A DNA stretch of 64,000 bases from an uncultured Saprospiraceae bacterium (GCA_937918905.1 CAKZSH010000174.1:1-64000), one strand, 5' to 3'. Numbered from the stretch's first letter, positions 26,533 through 36,813 are shown. The notes: generated by a model from the sequence alone, not told the origin. Translations and numbers: made by a program.

Positions 26533-27429
26533 ATGAATAACGGTGAATTTTTTACTGCTTTACAAAAAGGAATCAATAGTCTTTTTACGTCCTGTTATTC
26601 ACAGTTCACAGTTCACAGTTCAACGTTATTCCTCTTCTTTTTAGTTACCAGTTGTTCTGCGAAAATCACACCTACCGAACCTAAGGATTCTTCTGCTTAC
26701 GATTTGGTAAAGGAGATTGAAGTTGAGGCTCGACTCATTACAACAGACAAACTTCAACAACTGTATGTCGTTACTCAAAAAAATGATGTGATTAAGTTCA
26801 GTCCTGAAGGAAAAGAATTATTCCGTTTTACAAATAATACCTTGGGTGAATTGACTCATATTGATGTGACGAATCCTTTTAGTGTACTTTTATATTATCC
26901 AGATTATTTGACGGTTTATACATTGGATAGGACATTGAATAAAACTGGAGAATTTAATTTCTTAGATTTAAATCTAACCTCTGTCGAGGCGGTAGGGATG
27001 TCGAATGATAATAATGTCTGGCTTTACGATGAGGTTCTTTATAAAATAAAAAAAGTAAATCGTAGTGGAGAAGTGCTTCGGGAGAGCGAAAATTTGAGCA
27101 CTCAATTTGGCTTAGAAATTCAACCTGATTTTATTTTAGAGCGAGAGAATATTTTATATGTCAATGACCCAACTGTTGGAGTAGTCGTATTCGATATTTA
27201 TGGACAGTACATCAAAACGATTGATTTAAAAAACTTAACTTCCTTTCAAATCATTGATAATCAATTAATTTACCAAGATCAAGATCAGTTGAAATCTTTT
27301 CATTTACAATCACTTGCTACTCAAGTTATTGATTTGCCCCAAGTGATTTCAGATGAATTTAAAGTAGAAATTCGAAAAAGTAAGTTGTTTGTTATGAAAA
27401 AAAATAAAGTTGGAATTTATTCTTTTTGA
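26533..27429 (+). CDS. Putative lipoprotein, beta-propeller-like
   Basis: Signal peptide YSQFTVHSSTLFLFFLVTSCSAK; repeating strands. Confidence 0.65.
   Translation: MNNGEFFTALQKGINSLFTSCYSQFTVHSSTLFLFFLVTSCSAKITPTEPKDSSAYDLVKEIEVEARLITTDKLQQLYVVTQKNDVIKFSPEGKELFRFTNNTLGELTHIDVTNPFSVLLYYPDYLTVYTLDRTLNKTGEFNFLDLNLTSVEAVGMSNDNNVWLYDEVLYKIKKVNRSGEVLRESENLSTQFGLEIQPDFILERENILYVNDPTVGVVVFDIYGQYIKTIDLKNLTSFQIIDNQLIYQDQDQLKSFHLQSLATQVIDLPQVISDEFKVEIRKSKLFVMKKNKVGIYSF
26536..26631. repeat. Hairpin overlapping signal-peptide codons of the 26533 CDS
   Basis: GAATAACGGTGAA ... TTCACAGTTCACAGTTCACAGTTCAACGTTATTC. Confidence 0.7.
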
Positions 27430-27553
27430 CGTACGCTGCGCTTGACGAATCGAAAATATTCGATAAAAAAATGCCTTGATTTATTTAATAAATCAAGGCA
27501 TTTTTATTTGATAAAATTACGCTCTAAGTGTTGTCAAGCGCAGCGTACGTCCT
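27427..27553. repeat. Nested inverted repeat (family D) surrounding an inner bidirectional terminator
   Basis: Outer GACGTACGCTGCGCTTGAC / GTCAAGCGCAGCGTACGTC; inner AAAAATGCCTTGATTTATT-taa-AATAAATCAAGGCATTTTT. Confidence 0.95.
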
Positions 27554-28116
27554 TAAACTGTCATAATATCCTTTTCTTTGGTTTCTACTAGTTTAGCGAT
27601 TTTTTCTCCATAGTCATTCACCATTTTTTGGATATTCGCTTCATCTCGTTTTCCAGAATCTTCAGGATAACCATCTTTAACTTCTTTCTTCACCGTATCC
27701 ATAATTTTTTGTCGAGAATTTCTTACACTAATTTTAGCATCTTCGCCCAACGCTTTAGCTTGTTTTACAAACTCTCTTCGACGTTCCTCTGTCAAAGGCG
27801 GAATATTGATGATAATCATTTCTCCATTATTTTGAGGAGTAAGCCCAAGGTTGGCAGCAAAGATAGCTTGTTCCACGGGGGCAATCATGGATTTCTCCCA
27901 TGGATCAATAGTCAATGTTTTTCCATCAGTAGCGCCTATATTAGCGACTTGGCTAAGTGGAGTAGGAGAGCCATAATAATCGACTTTAATACTACTGACC
28001 ATATTTGGACTGGCCTTTCCAGTTCGAATTTTTGTTAATTCTTTTGCTAAATTTTCCAATGCGCCATCCATTTGCTCTTTGGCGATTTCAAGACCCATTT
28101 CAATTAATTCAGACAT
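27553..28116 (-). CDS. frr: Ribosome recycling factor
   Basis: LAKELTKIRTGKASPNMVSSIKVDYYGSPTPLSQVANI...GEMIIINIPPLTEERRREFVKQAK. Confidence 0.96.
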   Translation of the reverse strand: MSELIEMGLEIAKEQMDGALENLAKELTKIRTGKASPNMVSSIKVDYYGSPTPLSQVANIGATDGKTLTIDPWEKSMIAPVEQAIFAANLGLTPQNNGEMIIINIPPLTEERRREFVKQAKALGEDAKISVRNSRQKIMDTVKKEVKDGYPEDSGKRDEANIQKMVNDYGEKIAKLVETKEKDIMTV

Positions 28117-28317
28117 AGTAATTGCATTTTTATTTCAAAAACAAATTTTTCCTTAAAAAATTCACAGTATTCGAATTTTTTTAAGAGTTGTCAAATAAAA
28201 TATTTTTTTACCAAAAAAGCAAATGAGAAAGGAAAGTTTGGGTAAGTAATCGTTTTATAGTAAAACGACTATCCCTAAAATTTAAAAATGAAGAATAGCT
28301 TTTAGGCAAAAGAAGGA

Positions 28318-29064
28318 TTAAAAATTATAGGCTACAATACCATTTCTTATTTCAATTTCATCTTTATTTTCCATGATCTCAATTACATCTTCAACGGATA
28401 AAGTACCTCCTTCTACAAGTTCTTGATTATTGATATGAATATAATCTCTAAGAGAAGCCAAATTATAAGGGCGAGTCGCTACTAATTTTAATCTATCCTT
28501 AGTTTGTTGATATACTACCTCATAGCTTTTTGGTTGCTCAAAAGGAACAAATTGAATTTTTGGTTCTTCTTTAGCTCTTTCACCTAATGAGGACGATTGG
28601 TTAGATATTTCTGATTCCTCTTCAACTACTGTAATTGGAGAGGGGGTGGGCGGTGGAGTTGTTTTTCTAGGTTTAGGAATGTATTTTTTCTTTCGATCTG
28701 ATTCGCCAAGTTTAACACGTTGGCAATTGCGACGATTAGAATTGATATATGCAATCATAGGATCAAAAACATCCTCATCAGAAAGAATTGCAAATTCAAT
28801 GCTTTTATTGATTTTGCCATGCATTTTTCCAATCAAATAACAGATGTGATAATTGAGGGTAAGATTAGTATTGTTTTCTACGGGAATCCATTTGACGGCT
28901 TTGCCTAGCTTTTGTAAGTTCCTAACTAGCTCAAAAGGAATAAGGTCATCAACTGAATTGATAAGGATAAAAATCTTATCACAGACCTTTTCAAGTTTCT
29001 TGAGATTGACTCTTTGAATATTGTCAAAATCAGTAAAAATATATCTTTGTTTGGAGGAGTTCAT
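28318..29064 (-). CDS. PIN-like / NYN-type domain protein with C-terminal winged-helix-like region
   Basis: YIFTDFDNIQRVNLKKLEKVCDKIFILINSVDD...IEFAILSDEDVFDPMIAYINSNRRNCQRV. Confidence 0.65.
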   Translation of the reverse strand: MNSSKQRYIFTDFDNIQRVNLKKLEKVCDKIFILINSVDDLIPFELVRNLQKLGKAVKWIPVENNTNLTLNYHICYLIGKMHGKINKSIEFAILSDEDVFDPMIAYINSNRRNCQRVKLGESDRKKKYIPKPRKTTPPPTPSPITVVEEESEISNQSSSLGERAKEEPKIQFVPFEQPKSYEVVYQQTKDRLKLVATRPYNLASLRDYIHINNQELVEGGTLSVEDVIEIMENKDEIEIRNGIVAYNF

Positions 29065-29393
29065 AGGTTATTCAAAATCAGTAATTCAAAGTTTTTGGAT
29101 TTATTTAAAATAAGTTATTGCTCACTTTTTACAAAAGTGAAAGGGTGCAGTTAAGCCAGTTATTTAAGTATAGGGTTGGTAAAATAATTAGAAAATCTTA
29201 ATTGGTTTTCTAATTGAGAATTTTAATGATGCGGGGGTTCTTACTTTTTTATATTATAAAAGCTAAAATATGAAAAAATTTGGACTTATTATATTTTTAA
29301 TGCTTTAAAAGTTAATTATGTAATTCTCATTGCCCAAACCTCAAATTCTTTCGTCTGGTTTTAGAATTACAAAAATATAAATGAATGAAAATA

Positions 29394-29432
29394 AAAATGA
29401 CTAATCTAGCTGAATGCAAGATTAGTCATTTT
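29394..29432. terminator. Terminator-like hairpin
   Basis: AAAATGACTAATCT-n11-AGATTAGTCATTTT. Confidence 0.8.
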
Positions 29433-29454
29433 CAAAGAATTAGATATTTAAGCG

Positions 29455-30147
29455 TTATCTCCTTCGATTCGCATAGGTGAAAATCAAATATAACAACATC
29501 AAAATAGATGATAAAGCTGCGGCGACATAAGTCATAGCTGCCCATTTTAAAGCATCTTTTGCACCATCATATTCTGCACCTTCAGCGACTCCAGTTTCAT
29601 CCAACCAATTCAATGCTCGATTACTTGCATCAAATTCTACAGGCAAAGTCACAATACTAAATAATGAAGTCATTGCAAATGCAATTACGGTTATCAACAT
29701 CAATTGAGGAAATTGATTCATCATTGAAAATGCAACCAACATCAAAACCGATAAAGCTTTGGACGCCATATTCACAATTGGAACAAGAGATGAACGCATC
29801 TGCAACATCGGATAATTAGTATCATGTTGTACGGCATGTCCAACCTCATGTGCTGCAACTGCTGCTGCGGATACATGTCGTCCATTATAAACATCAGGAC
29901 TTAATGAAACGGTCTTTGTCTTTGGATTATAATGATCGGTAAGCATCCCTTTTCCTTGAACTACTCGAACACCATTGACATTGTAGTGCCTCAACATATC
30001 CTCTGCGATCTCTTTTCCTGACATTCCACTTCTTACGCCAACAGTACTATATTGGGCAAATTTTTTCTTTAAGGTATTAGAAACATAGCCTCCAATCATA
30101 GAGCCTGCTCCAATAATACCCATATAAATCATGTAATTTAAATCCAC
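29455..30147 (-). CDS. Zinc metallopeptidase, YugP-like membrane protein
   Basis: AAAVAAHEVGHAVQHDTNYPML; TM segments. Confidence 0.88.
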   Translation of the reverse strand: MDLNYMIYMGIIGAGSMIGGYVSNTLKKKFAQYSTVGVRSGMSGKEIAEDMLRHYNVNGVRVVQGKGMLTDHYNPKTKTVSLSPDVYNGRHVSAAAVAAHEVGHAVQHDTNYPMLQMRSSLVPIVNMASKALSVLMLVAFSMMNQFPQLMLITVIAFAMTSLFSIVTLPVEFDASNRALNWLDETGVAEGAEYDGAKDALKWAAMTYVAAALSSILMLLYLIFTYANRRR

Positions 30148-30237
30148 TTTTGTAATTTTTATGAAAAAATAAAAGTCATATAATTTGACAGTTAAAATAA
30201 ATCGAGGTCACGTTGTATTTATTAAAATTATCTTAAA

Positions 30238-30354
30238 TAGTTGACTAGTAAATTAGTTGATTGGGTCGAAAATACTTAGAAAGTAGATAAATTAAAGATT
30301 CTAGTTATTTTCGATCCTAATAAACCAATCAACTAATTTACCAATCTACTAACT
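30238..30354. repeat. Long hairpin downstream of and overlapping the serS stop (family H)
   Basis: TAGTTGACTAGTAAATTAGTTGATTGGGTCGAAAATA / TATTTTCGATCCTAATAAACCAATCAACTAATTTACCAATCTACTAACTA. Confidence 0.93.
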
Positions 30355-31629
30355 AATAATATCAAACTTCGTATACGGACGCAATGCTTCGGGGATTACA
30401 ATACCTTCAGGGGTTTGGTTGTTTTCCAATAATGCCGCAACGATTCTTGCTAAAGCAAGTGCACTTCCATTAAGTGAGTGAGCAAGTTTCGTTTTACCAT
30501 TCTCATCACGGTAACGCAGTTTTAGACGATTAGTTTGGAAAGTTTCAAAATTAGAAACAGAACTTACTTCCAACCATCTTTTTTGCGCGGCAGAGTATAC
30601 TTCAAAATCAAAAGTCAAAGCAGAAGTAAAACCTAAATCTCCACCACACAATCTAAGAATTCTATAAGGTAATTCTAATTTTTCTAACAATCCTTCTACG
30701 TGTTTCAACATGTCTTCCAATGCAGCATAAGATCGATCAGGATGTTCGATTCTAACAATTTCTACTTTGTCAAATTGATGTACCCGATTCAGTCCTCGCA
30801 CATGCGCACCGTAAGAACCTGCCTCTCTTCGAAAACAAGGAGTGTAGCCTGTTACTTTAATTGGGAAATCTTTTTCAGCTAAAATATCACCTCGAAACAT
30901 ATTGGTAATAGGCACTTCAGCCGTAGGTATCAAATATAAATCATCTTTGGTGGCATGATACATTTGTCCTTCTTTATCAGGTAATTGACCAGTACCTCTT
31001 GCACTATCTTCATTGACAAGGTGAGGAGGAATAATTTCTTCATAACCAGCAGCATCTGCTTCATCCAAAAAGAAATTAATCAATGCACGTTGTAGCTTCG
31101 CACCTTTTTTTCGATAAAGTGGAAAACCACTACCTGTAATTTTTACACCTAATTCTAAATCAAAAAGATCATATTTTTTAGCCAATTCCCAATGCGGTTG
31201 TGCATCATTACCCAAAACGGGAAGGTCATTTTCCCATGCCTTAAATACTTCATTATCTTCATCCGTATTTCCTGGAGGGACAGAATCATGAGGAACATTA
31301 GGAAGGTTTAATAATTCAGTTTCTAAGTCATCTTGAGCCTTATTAAGTGTAGCACTTAGTTCTGCTTGATGAGTTTTAAGTGCAGTAACCTTAGCTTTAA
31401 TAGCGTCCGCTTCCTCTCTTTTTCCTTGTTTGTACAAGTTTCCAATTTCTTTAGAAAAACGGTTGGCCTCTGCTAACGAACTATCCAAAGTAGTTTGAGT
31501 AGCTTTTCTAGTTTCGTCCAAAGCGATTATTTTATCAACAATTGCTAAGTCTTCATCCTTAAAATTTCTAGTTTTTAGACCTTTTAGTATTCGGTCTTTG
31601 TTTTCTCTAATAAAATTGACTCGTAACAT
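30349..31629 (-). CDS. serS: Serine--tRNA ligase
   Basis: TGQLPDKEGQMYH, LIPTAEVPITNM, CFRREAGSYGAHVRGLNRVHQFDKVEIV. Confidence 0.97.
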   Translation of the reverse strand: MLRVNFIRENKDRILKGLKTRNFKDEDLAIVDKIIALDETRKATQTTLDSSLAEANRFSKEIGNLYKQGKREEADAIKAKVTALKTHQAELSATLNKAQDDLETELLNLPNVPHDSVPPGNTDEDNEVFKAWENDLPVLGNDAQPHWELAKKYDLFDLELGVKITGSGFPLYRKKGAKLQRALINFFLDEADAAGYEEIIPPHLVNEDSARGTGQLPDKEGQMYHATKDDLYLIPTAEVPITNMFRGDILAEKDFPIKVTGYTPCFRREAGSYGAHVRGLNRVHQFDKVEIVRIEHPDRSYAALEDMLKHVEGLLEKLELPYRILRLCGGDLGFTSALTFDFEVYSAAQKRWLEVSSVSNFETFQTNRLKLRYRDENGKTKLAHSLNGSALALARIVAALLENNQTPEGIVIPEALRPYTKFDIIS

Positions 31630-31703
31630 TTACTTCTGTTTATATTAATTTTAATAAAAATAAATTTCCTAATAATTCAAACGTCATCTCAATATCTATT
31701 AAA

Positions 31704-32051
31704 CTAATAAAGCATTGCTTCTTCAATATTTAACTCTTCTAAAATCATATCTTTGAGCACTTCAACTTCTTTTGAGTAGTTCCTATTTTCTTCTTCGGAA
31801 TATGCTAATTCAGCTAGGATTTCAAATTTAAAATTTTCTGCGGTTAATTCATTCCAATCTTTTTGGAGATTCTTTTTTCTGTGTTTTCCAAATCTAAGCT
31901 CAGTTTGATGTCGGTTCCATTTAGATAAAATATCTTTACTGGAGTCAATCAAAACTTTTCCATTGACCGTGTTTTTGATTTGAAATACGCCCATAATTGG
32001 TTTATGTTGTTTGTACGATTCTTTTAATTGTTTTTTTGCTTCTTTTTTCAT
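31704..32051 (-). CDS. GIY-YIG nuclease family protein
   Basis: GVFQIKNTVNGKVLIDSSKDILSKWNRHQTELRFGKHRKKNLQKDWNEL. Confidence 0.7.
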   Translation of the reverse strand: MKKEAKKQLKESYKQHKPIMGVFQIKNTVNGKVLIDSSKDILSKWNRHQTELRFGKHRKKNLQKDWNELTAENFKFEILAELAYSEEENRNYSKEVEVLKDMILEELNIEEAMLY

Positions 32052-32559
32052 GTATTACTATTATTATTCATTTGAAAAGGAATCAATTTGTATTTATTTG
32101 AAACAAAAAAATCAAAATTAAATTCTTTTTTTCCTGCAAAAAAGCATCCTTTTCCTTGATTCTATCGTACATTGTGGAAAACTTTTTATAATTTTAGCAA
32201 AGATAGTATTTGAATTTAAAAATAAAATGTATTTTTGCGCTGTCAGAATTCATGCACACCTAACGGTTTACTTTCCAGATTTAAGGCAATTTTTTTCAAA
32301 TTTCACAGTTTTAAGTAAACCAGCACTTCTATCTTTATTCCCACTTCAAAAGTTGAAAATAAGTATTGAGATAGCGAAAATGAAATAGGTGTCTACACTA
32401 AAAAGTATCCCGCATTTATATAAGTCTGTAGTCTTTAGTTTTATGTTGTTTACATAAAACAACATTCAATCATAATAATCACCACAATATCTAAAACCAT
32501 ATAATTTTACTTCTACACATTAACAAATAAAATTAGATTTCACAAAATCTATTACTAAT

Positions 32560-34239
32560 ATGAAATACGACATATTGCAATTAAATGAAATGTTAGTTCC
32601 AGAGTTGAAAGACCTTGCAAAACAGTTGGGTATAAAAAATTTCAATAAGCTTAATAAACAAGATCTCATCTATAGAATATTGGATGAACAAGCTGTGAGC
32701 AAACAAGAAAACGAATCCTCCCCTTCCTCTTCACAAAAAGATGTTTCCATGGAAAAAGACGAAGAAAAAAATAAATCTAAGAAAAGGCCTCGTAAAAAGG
32801 TCAGTATCGCAGAAGTTAATAACCCTTCCAGTCCTTCTCGATTTGAGGAACCTGAAGAGGAAGATCCTGAATTGGAAGAGGCAGAGAATTATGAAGAACC
32901 AGAGGAAAATCCTGTAGAGGCAGAAGAGGAGGTGGAAGCAGCAGGCGAGGAAACTCCAGAAGAGATAAAAGAAGAAACTCCAAGAAATAGAGATCGTGAT
33001 AATAGAAATCGTGATCGTGATCACGGAGGAGATAGAGATCGTGGAAGAAATAATCATAGAGATAGAAGAAACGGAGAATCCGAGAAAGCCAACCCGAATG
33101 CTTTTAATATAGAACTGGATGGAATCATTGAGGGAGAAGGAATTCTCGAAATGATGCCTGACGGGTACGGATTCCTTCGATCAGCAGATTATAATTATTT
33201 GACTTCTCCAGATGATATTTATGTTTCGCCATCTCAAATTAAATTATTTGGATTGCGTACAGGGGATACCGTTTGTGGTGCGATTCGACCTCCAAAAGAA
33301 GGAGAGAAGTATTTTGCATTACTTAGAGTATCTCGTATCAATGGTTTAGAACCATTGGATATTCGAAGTCGAGTACCATTTGATTATTTAACACCACTTT
33401 TCCCTAGAGAAAAATTCGCTTTGACGAGTCCAAAGGCTGGAGGAAAAGATATGGGAAATCGAATGATCGATTTATTTACTCCTATTGGAAAAGGACAACG
33501 GGGACTGATTGTGGCACAACCCAAAACAGGTAAAACTTTCTTAATGAAAGATGTTGCTAATGCAATTGCTTCAAACCACCCTGAATGTTATATCATTGTA
33601 CTTTTGATTGATGAGCGTCCTGAGGAGGTAACAGATATGAAGCGAAATGTAAAAGCAGAAGTAGTAGCTTCTACTTTTGATGAGCCTGCTGATAATCATG
33701 TACGAGTTGCGAATATTGTTTTGGAAAAAGCAAAACGATTAGTTGAATCGGGGCATGATGTAGTTGTTTTATTGGATTCGATTACCCGTTTGGCTCGGGC
33801 ATATAATACGGTAGCTCCAGCAAGTGGAAAGGTACTTTCGGGTGGTGTGGAAGCGAATGCTTTGCATAAACCTAAAAAATTCTTTGGTGCGGCTCGTAAT
33901 ATTGAAAATGGTGGCTCGATGACTATCATTGCGACAGCATTAGTTGATACAGGTTCGAAAATGGACTTGGTTATCTTCGAAGAGTTTAAAGGTACTGGTA
34001 ATATGGAATTACAACTAGATCGTGGATTGGCCAACAAACGAATGTATCCTGCGATTGATTTGACTAAATCTAGTACTCGTCGTGAAGATTTATTGATGGA
34101 TAAAGAGAACTTGCAACGGATGTTTATTTTGAGAAAACACTTAGCTGATATGAAACCAGAAGAGGCTATGGATTTCTTAAGAAAAAATATGTTGCACACT
34201 CATAATAATGATGAGTTCTTAGCTTCTATGAACGGGTAA
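32560..34239 (+). CDS. rho: Transcription termination factor Rho with long N-terminal charged insertion
   Basis: [84 protein letters not shown]. Confidence 0.97.
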   Translation: MKYDILQLNEMLVPELKDLAKQLGIKNFNKLNKQDLIYRILDEQAVSKQENESSPSSSQKDVSMEKDEEKNKSKKRPRKKVSIAEVNNPSSPSRFEEPEEEDPELEEAENYEEPEENPVEAEEEVEAAGEETPEEIKEETPRNRDRDNRNRDRDHGGDRDRGRNNHRDRRNGESEKANPNAFNIELDGIIEGEGILEMMPDGYGFLRSADYNYLTSPDDIYVSPSQIKLFGLRTGDTVCGAIRPPKEGEKYFALLRVSRINGLEPLDIRSRVPFDYLTPLFPREKFALTSPKAGGKDMGNRMIDLFTPIGKGQRGLIVAQPKTGKTFLMKDVANAIASNHPECYIIVLLIDERPEEVTDMKRNVKAEVVASTFDEPADNHVRVANIVLEKAKRLVESGHDVVVLLDSITRLARAYNTVAPASGKVLSGGVEANALHKPKKFFGAARNIENGGSMTIIATALVDTGSKMDLVIFEEFKGTGNMELQLDRGLANKRMYPAIDLTKSSTRREDLLMDKENLQRMFILRKHLADMKPEEAMDFLRKNMLHTHNNDEFLASMNG

Positions 34240-34358
34240 TCTTATGAATTTGGCATTTAAAATTAATTTTAAAATAATTGTCAATTTAAAAAAATAAATC
34301 TACCTTTGTGCTCCTTTAAAGGAAGTACATAATTTAAGGTAATAAAATATATATAACC

Positions 34359-34520
34359 ATGTCAAAAAGAACATTTCAACCATCAAGACGTAAGCGGGCT
34401 AACAAACATGGATTCCGTTCTAGAATGAGTACTAAAAATGGTAGAAAAGTATTGGCTCGAAGAAGAGCTAAAGGTCGATTAAAATTGACTGTTTCTGATG
34501 AACAATCAGGAAACAAGTAA
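34359..34520 (+). CDS. rpmH: 50S ribosomal protein L34
   Basis: [53 protein letters not shown]; 53 aa, absent from ORF track because short. Confidence 0.97.
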   Translation: MSKRTFQPSRRKRANKHGFRSRMSTKNGRKVLARRRAKGRLKLTVSDEQSGNK

Positions 34521-34612
34521 TGAACAATTAAGAATGAATAATGAATAATTTTCACAGTTCTGTGAATACGTTATTCGAAACTATTCATTATTCATTTTTA
34601 ATTATTCATTAA
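34521..34612. repeat. Long hairpin exactly filling the rpmH-rnpA gap (family G)
   Basis: TGAACAATTAAGAATGAATAATGAATAATTTTCACAG-tt-CTGTGAATACGTTATTCGAAACTATTCATTATTCATTTTTAATTATTCATTA. Confidence 0.93.
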
Positions 34613-35020
34613 ATGAACTTTACTTTTCGAAAAGAAGAAAGACTCAAAAGCCGAAAAACTATCGGCAAACTCTTCAAAGAAGGCCACTCTTTTATTTCAT
34701 ATCCTATTAGATTTGTTTGGGTAAAAATGGAAACACCGTTGAGTGATTTCCCTATTCAAATGTCATTGACAGTACCCAAAAGAGCTTTCTCCAAAGCTGT
34801 AGATCGCAACCGACTCCGTAGAAGAATTAGAGAAGCATATCGCCTCAACAAGCATTCCCTTTATGAAGTTTTAGAAAAAGAAGTACCCAACGAACAGCGT
34901 GGGTTGATGCTCATTTATGTAGCGAAGGAAACTATGGATTTTCATGAAATTGAAAAAGGAATGAAGAAAGGGCTTTATAAAATGGGAAGGAAGATAAAAA
35001 CGTTAGACGATGGACGTTAG
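34613..35020 (+). CDS. rnpA: Ribonuclease P protein component
   Basis: FRKEERLKSRKTIGKLFKEGHSF...VPKRAFSKAVDRNRLRRRIREAYRL. Confidence 0.95.
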   Translation: MNFTFRKEERLKSRKTIGKLFKEGHSFISYPIRFVWVKMETPLSDFPIQMSLTVPKRAFSKAVDRNRLRRRIREAYRLNKHSLYEVLEKEVPNEQRGLMLIYVAKETMDFHEIEKGMKKGLYKMGRKIKTLDDGR

Positions 35021-35067
35021 ACGTTTTACGGCCCGTAAAACGTCTAACGTTCAACGTCCAACGTTTT
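34997..35067. repeat. Palindrome carrying the 3' ends of both rnpA and batD-like CDSs (family J)
   Basis: ACGTTAGACGTTTTACGG / CCCGTAAAACGTCTAACGT core; outer AAAACGTTAGACGATGGACGTTAG / CTAACGTTCAACGTCCAACGTTTT. Confidence 0.96.
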
Positions 35068-36795
35068 CTCAATTTTTACAATCACTTCTTTTGCATTTTG
35101 ATAGGTTTCTTGCATGGCAGCAGAATTATCCATTCCAGCAAATAATGCCATTTCACAAGTTTTTATGATTTTTATAAAATCGTCAATGTATTGTTGAGTA
35201 ACATTGAGGGATTGTAATTTTTCTTGAACATTGGCTTTTGAAAGTTCGGAAAGTGGAATGTTTAATTTATCACAAACATATCCAAATGACGCTTTGGACA
35301 CTTCATCATAAAATCCTTTCGAATTATTTTCATTCATAAAAATTTCCGCTTGCGACAGTTTTTCAGTAGCGACCTTTTGCGCTTTTTGACTTTTTAATAA
35401 CGTCAAATCAATCGAACCATTTTTAAGTTGTTGGTTTCGATAAACAATTGCTCCACCCAACAATACAAATGGAAGTACTGCCAAAACCCAAAATAGGGGA
35501 GACCCAAAAAAGAATTTCCCTTGCGTACTCAAACTTGTCGTTTCCTTGATTGGATAAAATTCTGTTTTTGCTTCATCATCTTTTTTGACAATAGAAGAAG
35601 CTCTTCTTTTTCGACCTTTTTTGACATTAAGCGTAGTTGCTGGAACTGCTAAGGTGAGAAATTTAGAACTATCAATATCGTAATAAGTGAACTGAGGTTG
35701 AATGGAATATGTCCCTGCTTCAAGTGGTAAAGCTTGATATTCAAAAACCTTTCGTCCCTGAATTTCTCCTTCAAATTCAAAAGTTTTTTCCTCCAAAATA
35801 CTTGGATCGTACACATCAAATTTTTCTCCTAAATCCATCTTTGGAGATTGGATTCTTTTTAGATCACCATTGCCTTGAATTGACATCGTAATCGTCAATG
35901 CATCATCAGTAGACATGTTACGTTTGTCAATACTTGCTTGCATTTCATATCGTCCTACTGCACCACTAAAGTTTGGTGGGATGCTGTCAGCAGGGAAAGG
36001 TTTGACATTAATTTGTACCGTATCAACAGCATAAGGAAAAAATTCAACTTCATTAAAACGAAAGCTATTTCGCCTTCCAGTTGATGGTTTGCTTATACCT
36101 ATGTTTATATTATAAGGTTCAATGGTAAGTAATCCTGCTTGTTGTGGAAAAAGTGCTACTCGATTAATAATTTTAGTAGTATACATTTCTCCATTCAGTT
36201 CTTCTCGCATGGTACGATAACTAAATCTTCGAATACCTTTTGCAAAAAATCCTTTATAATCGGGATCTTCTCCTAAGTCATAACTGCTAATTGGAATTTT
36301 GGTATAAAGTTTATAATTGACTGTAATCTGTTGCCCAACTCTTGCCTCGGTGGTACTCGGTTCTGCTCTTACAAAAAATTGATCTTCGAGATTTATATTT
36401 GGGTCATTTTCTGCGGGTTTTTTCCCTTTGACCACCTCAATAGTAAAAGGCTTAGTTTTTATTTCTTTTCCATTGACGGTAGCAGTCGCAGATTTGAAAA
36501 CATACTTACCAGCCTTCTTTGTTTTGTAATTGTAAACCAATGATCTGGAGGTACTCGCCTTTCCGTTAATGATGGTGGTGCTACTTTCTTGAGCAGGATT
36601 TCCTGTTTGAATTATGCCTCTAACTTGGGGAGGTGTGAATTTCGTCCAATCTCCATTGGTGATGGTATAGGTAACTGTAAAATAATCATCTTCGACAATT
36701 CTTCTAACATCAGGCGTAGCAGTAAAGGTTACTTGCCCTAGTAATAAAATCGGAAAGCTAATTAAAAAAAATAAAAAAATTAATTGTTTCAACAC
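35044..36795 (-). CDS. batD: BatD family protein (oxygen-tolerance, Ig-like domains + TM)
   Basis: VTFTATPDVRRIVEDDYFTVTYTITNGDWTKFTPPQVRGI...; position in bat locus. Confidence 0.85.
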   Translation of the reverse strand: MLKQLIFLFFLISFPILLLGQVTFTATPDVRRIVEDDYFTVTYTITNGDWTKFTPPQVRGIIQTGNPAQESSTTIINGKASTSRSLVYNYKTKKAGKYVFKSATATVNGKEIKTKPFTIEVVKGKKPAENDPNINLEDQFFVRAEPSTTEARVGQQITVNYKLYTKIPISSYDLGEDPDYKGFFAKGIRRFSYRTMREELNGEMYTTKIINRVALFPQQAGLLTIEPYNINIGISKPSTGRRNSFRFNEVEFFPYAVDTVQINVKPFPADSIPPNFSGAVGRYEMQASIDKRNMSTDDALTITMSIQGNGDLKRIQSPKMDLGEKFDVYDPSILEEKTFEFEGEIQGRKVFEYQALPLEAGTYSIQPQFTYYDIDSSKFLTLAVPATTLNVKKGRKRRASSIVKKDDEAKTEFYPIKETTSLSTQGKFFFGSPLFWVLAVLPFVLLGGAIVYRNQQLKNGSIDLTLLKSQKAQKVATEKLSQAEIFMNENNSKGFYDEVSKASFGYVCDKLNIPLSELSKANVQEKLQSLNVTQQYIDDFIKIIKTCEMALFAGMDNSAAMQETYQNAKEVIVKIEKTLDVER

Positions 36796-36813
36796 GTTGT
36801 GATTTGATTGACG

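Noticed and set aside
32220-32555. Rho leader riboswitch or attenuator
   Set aside because: Small inverted repeats (GGTTTACTT/AAGTAAACC, TTTTATGT/ACATAAAA) are present but too weak to name a regulatory class without alignment.
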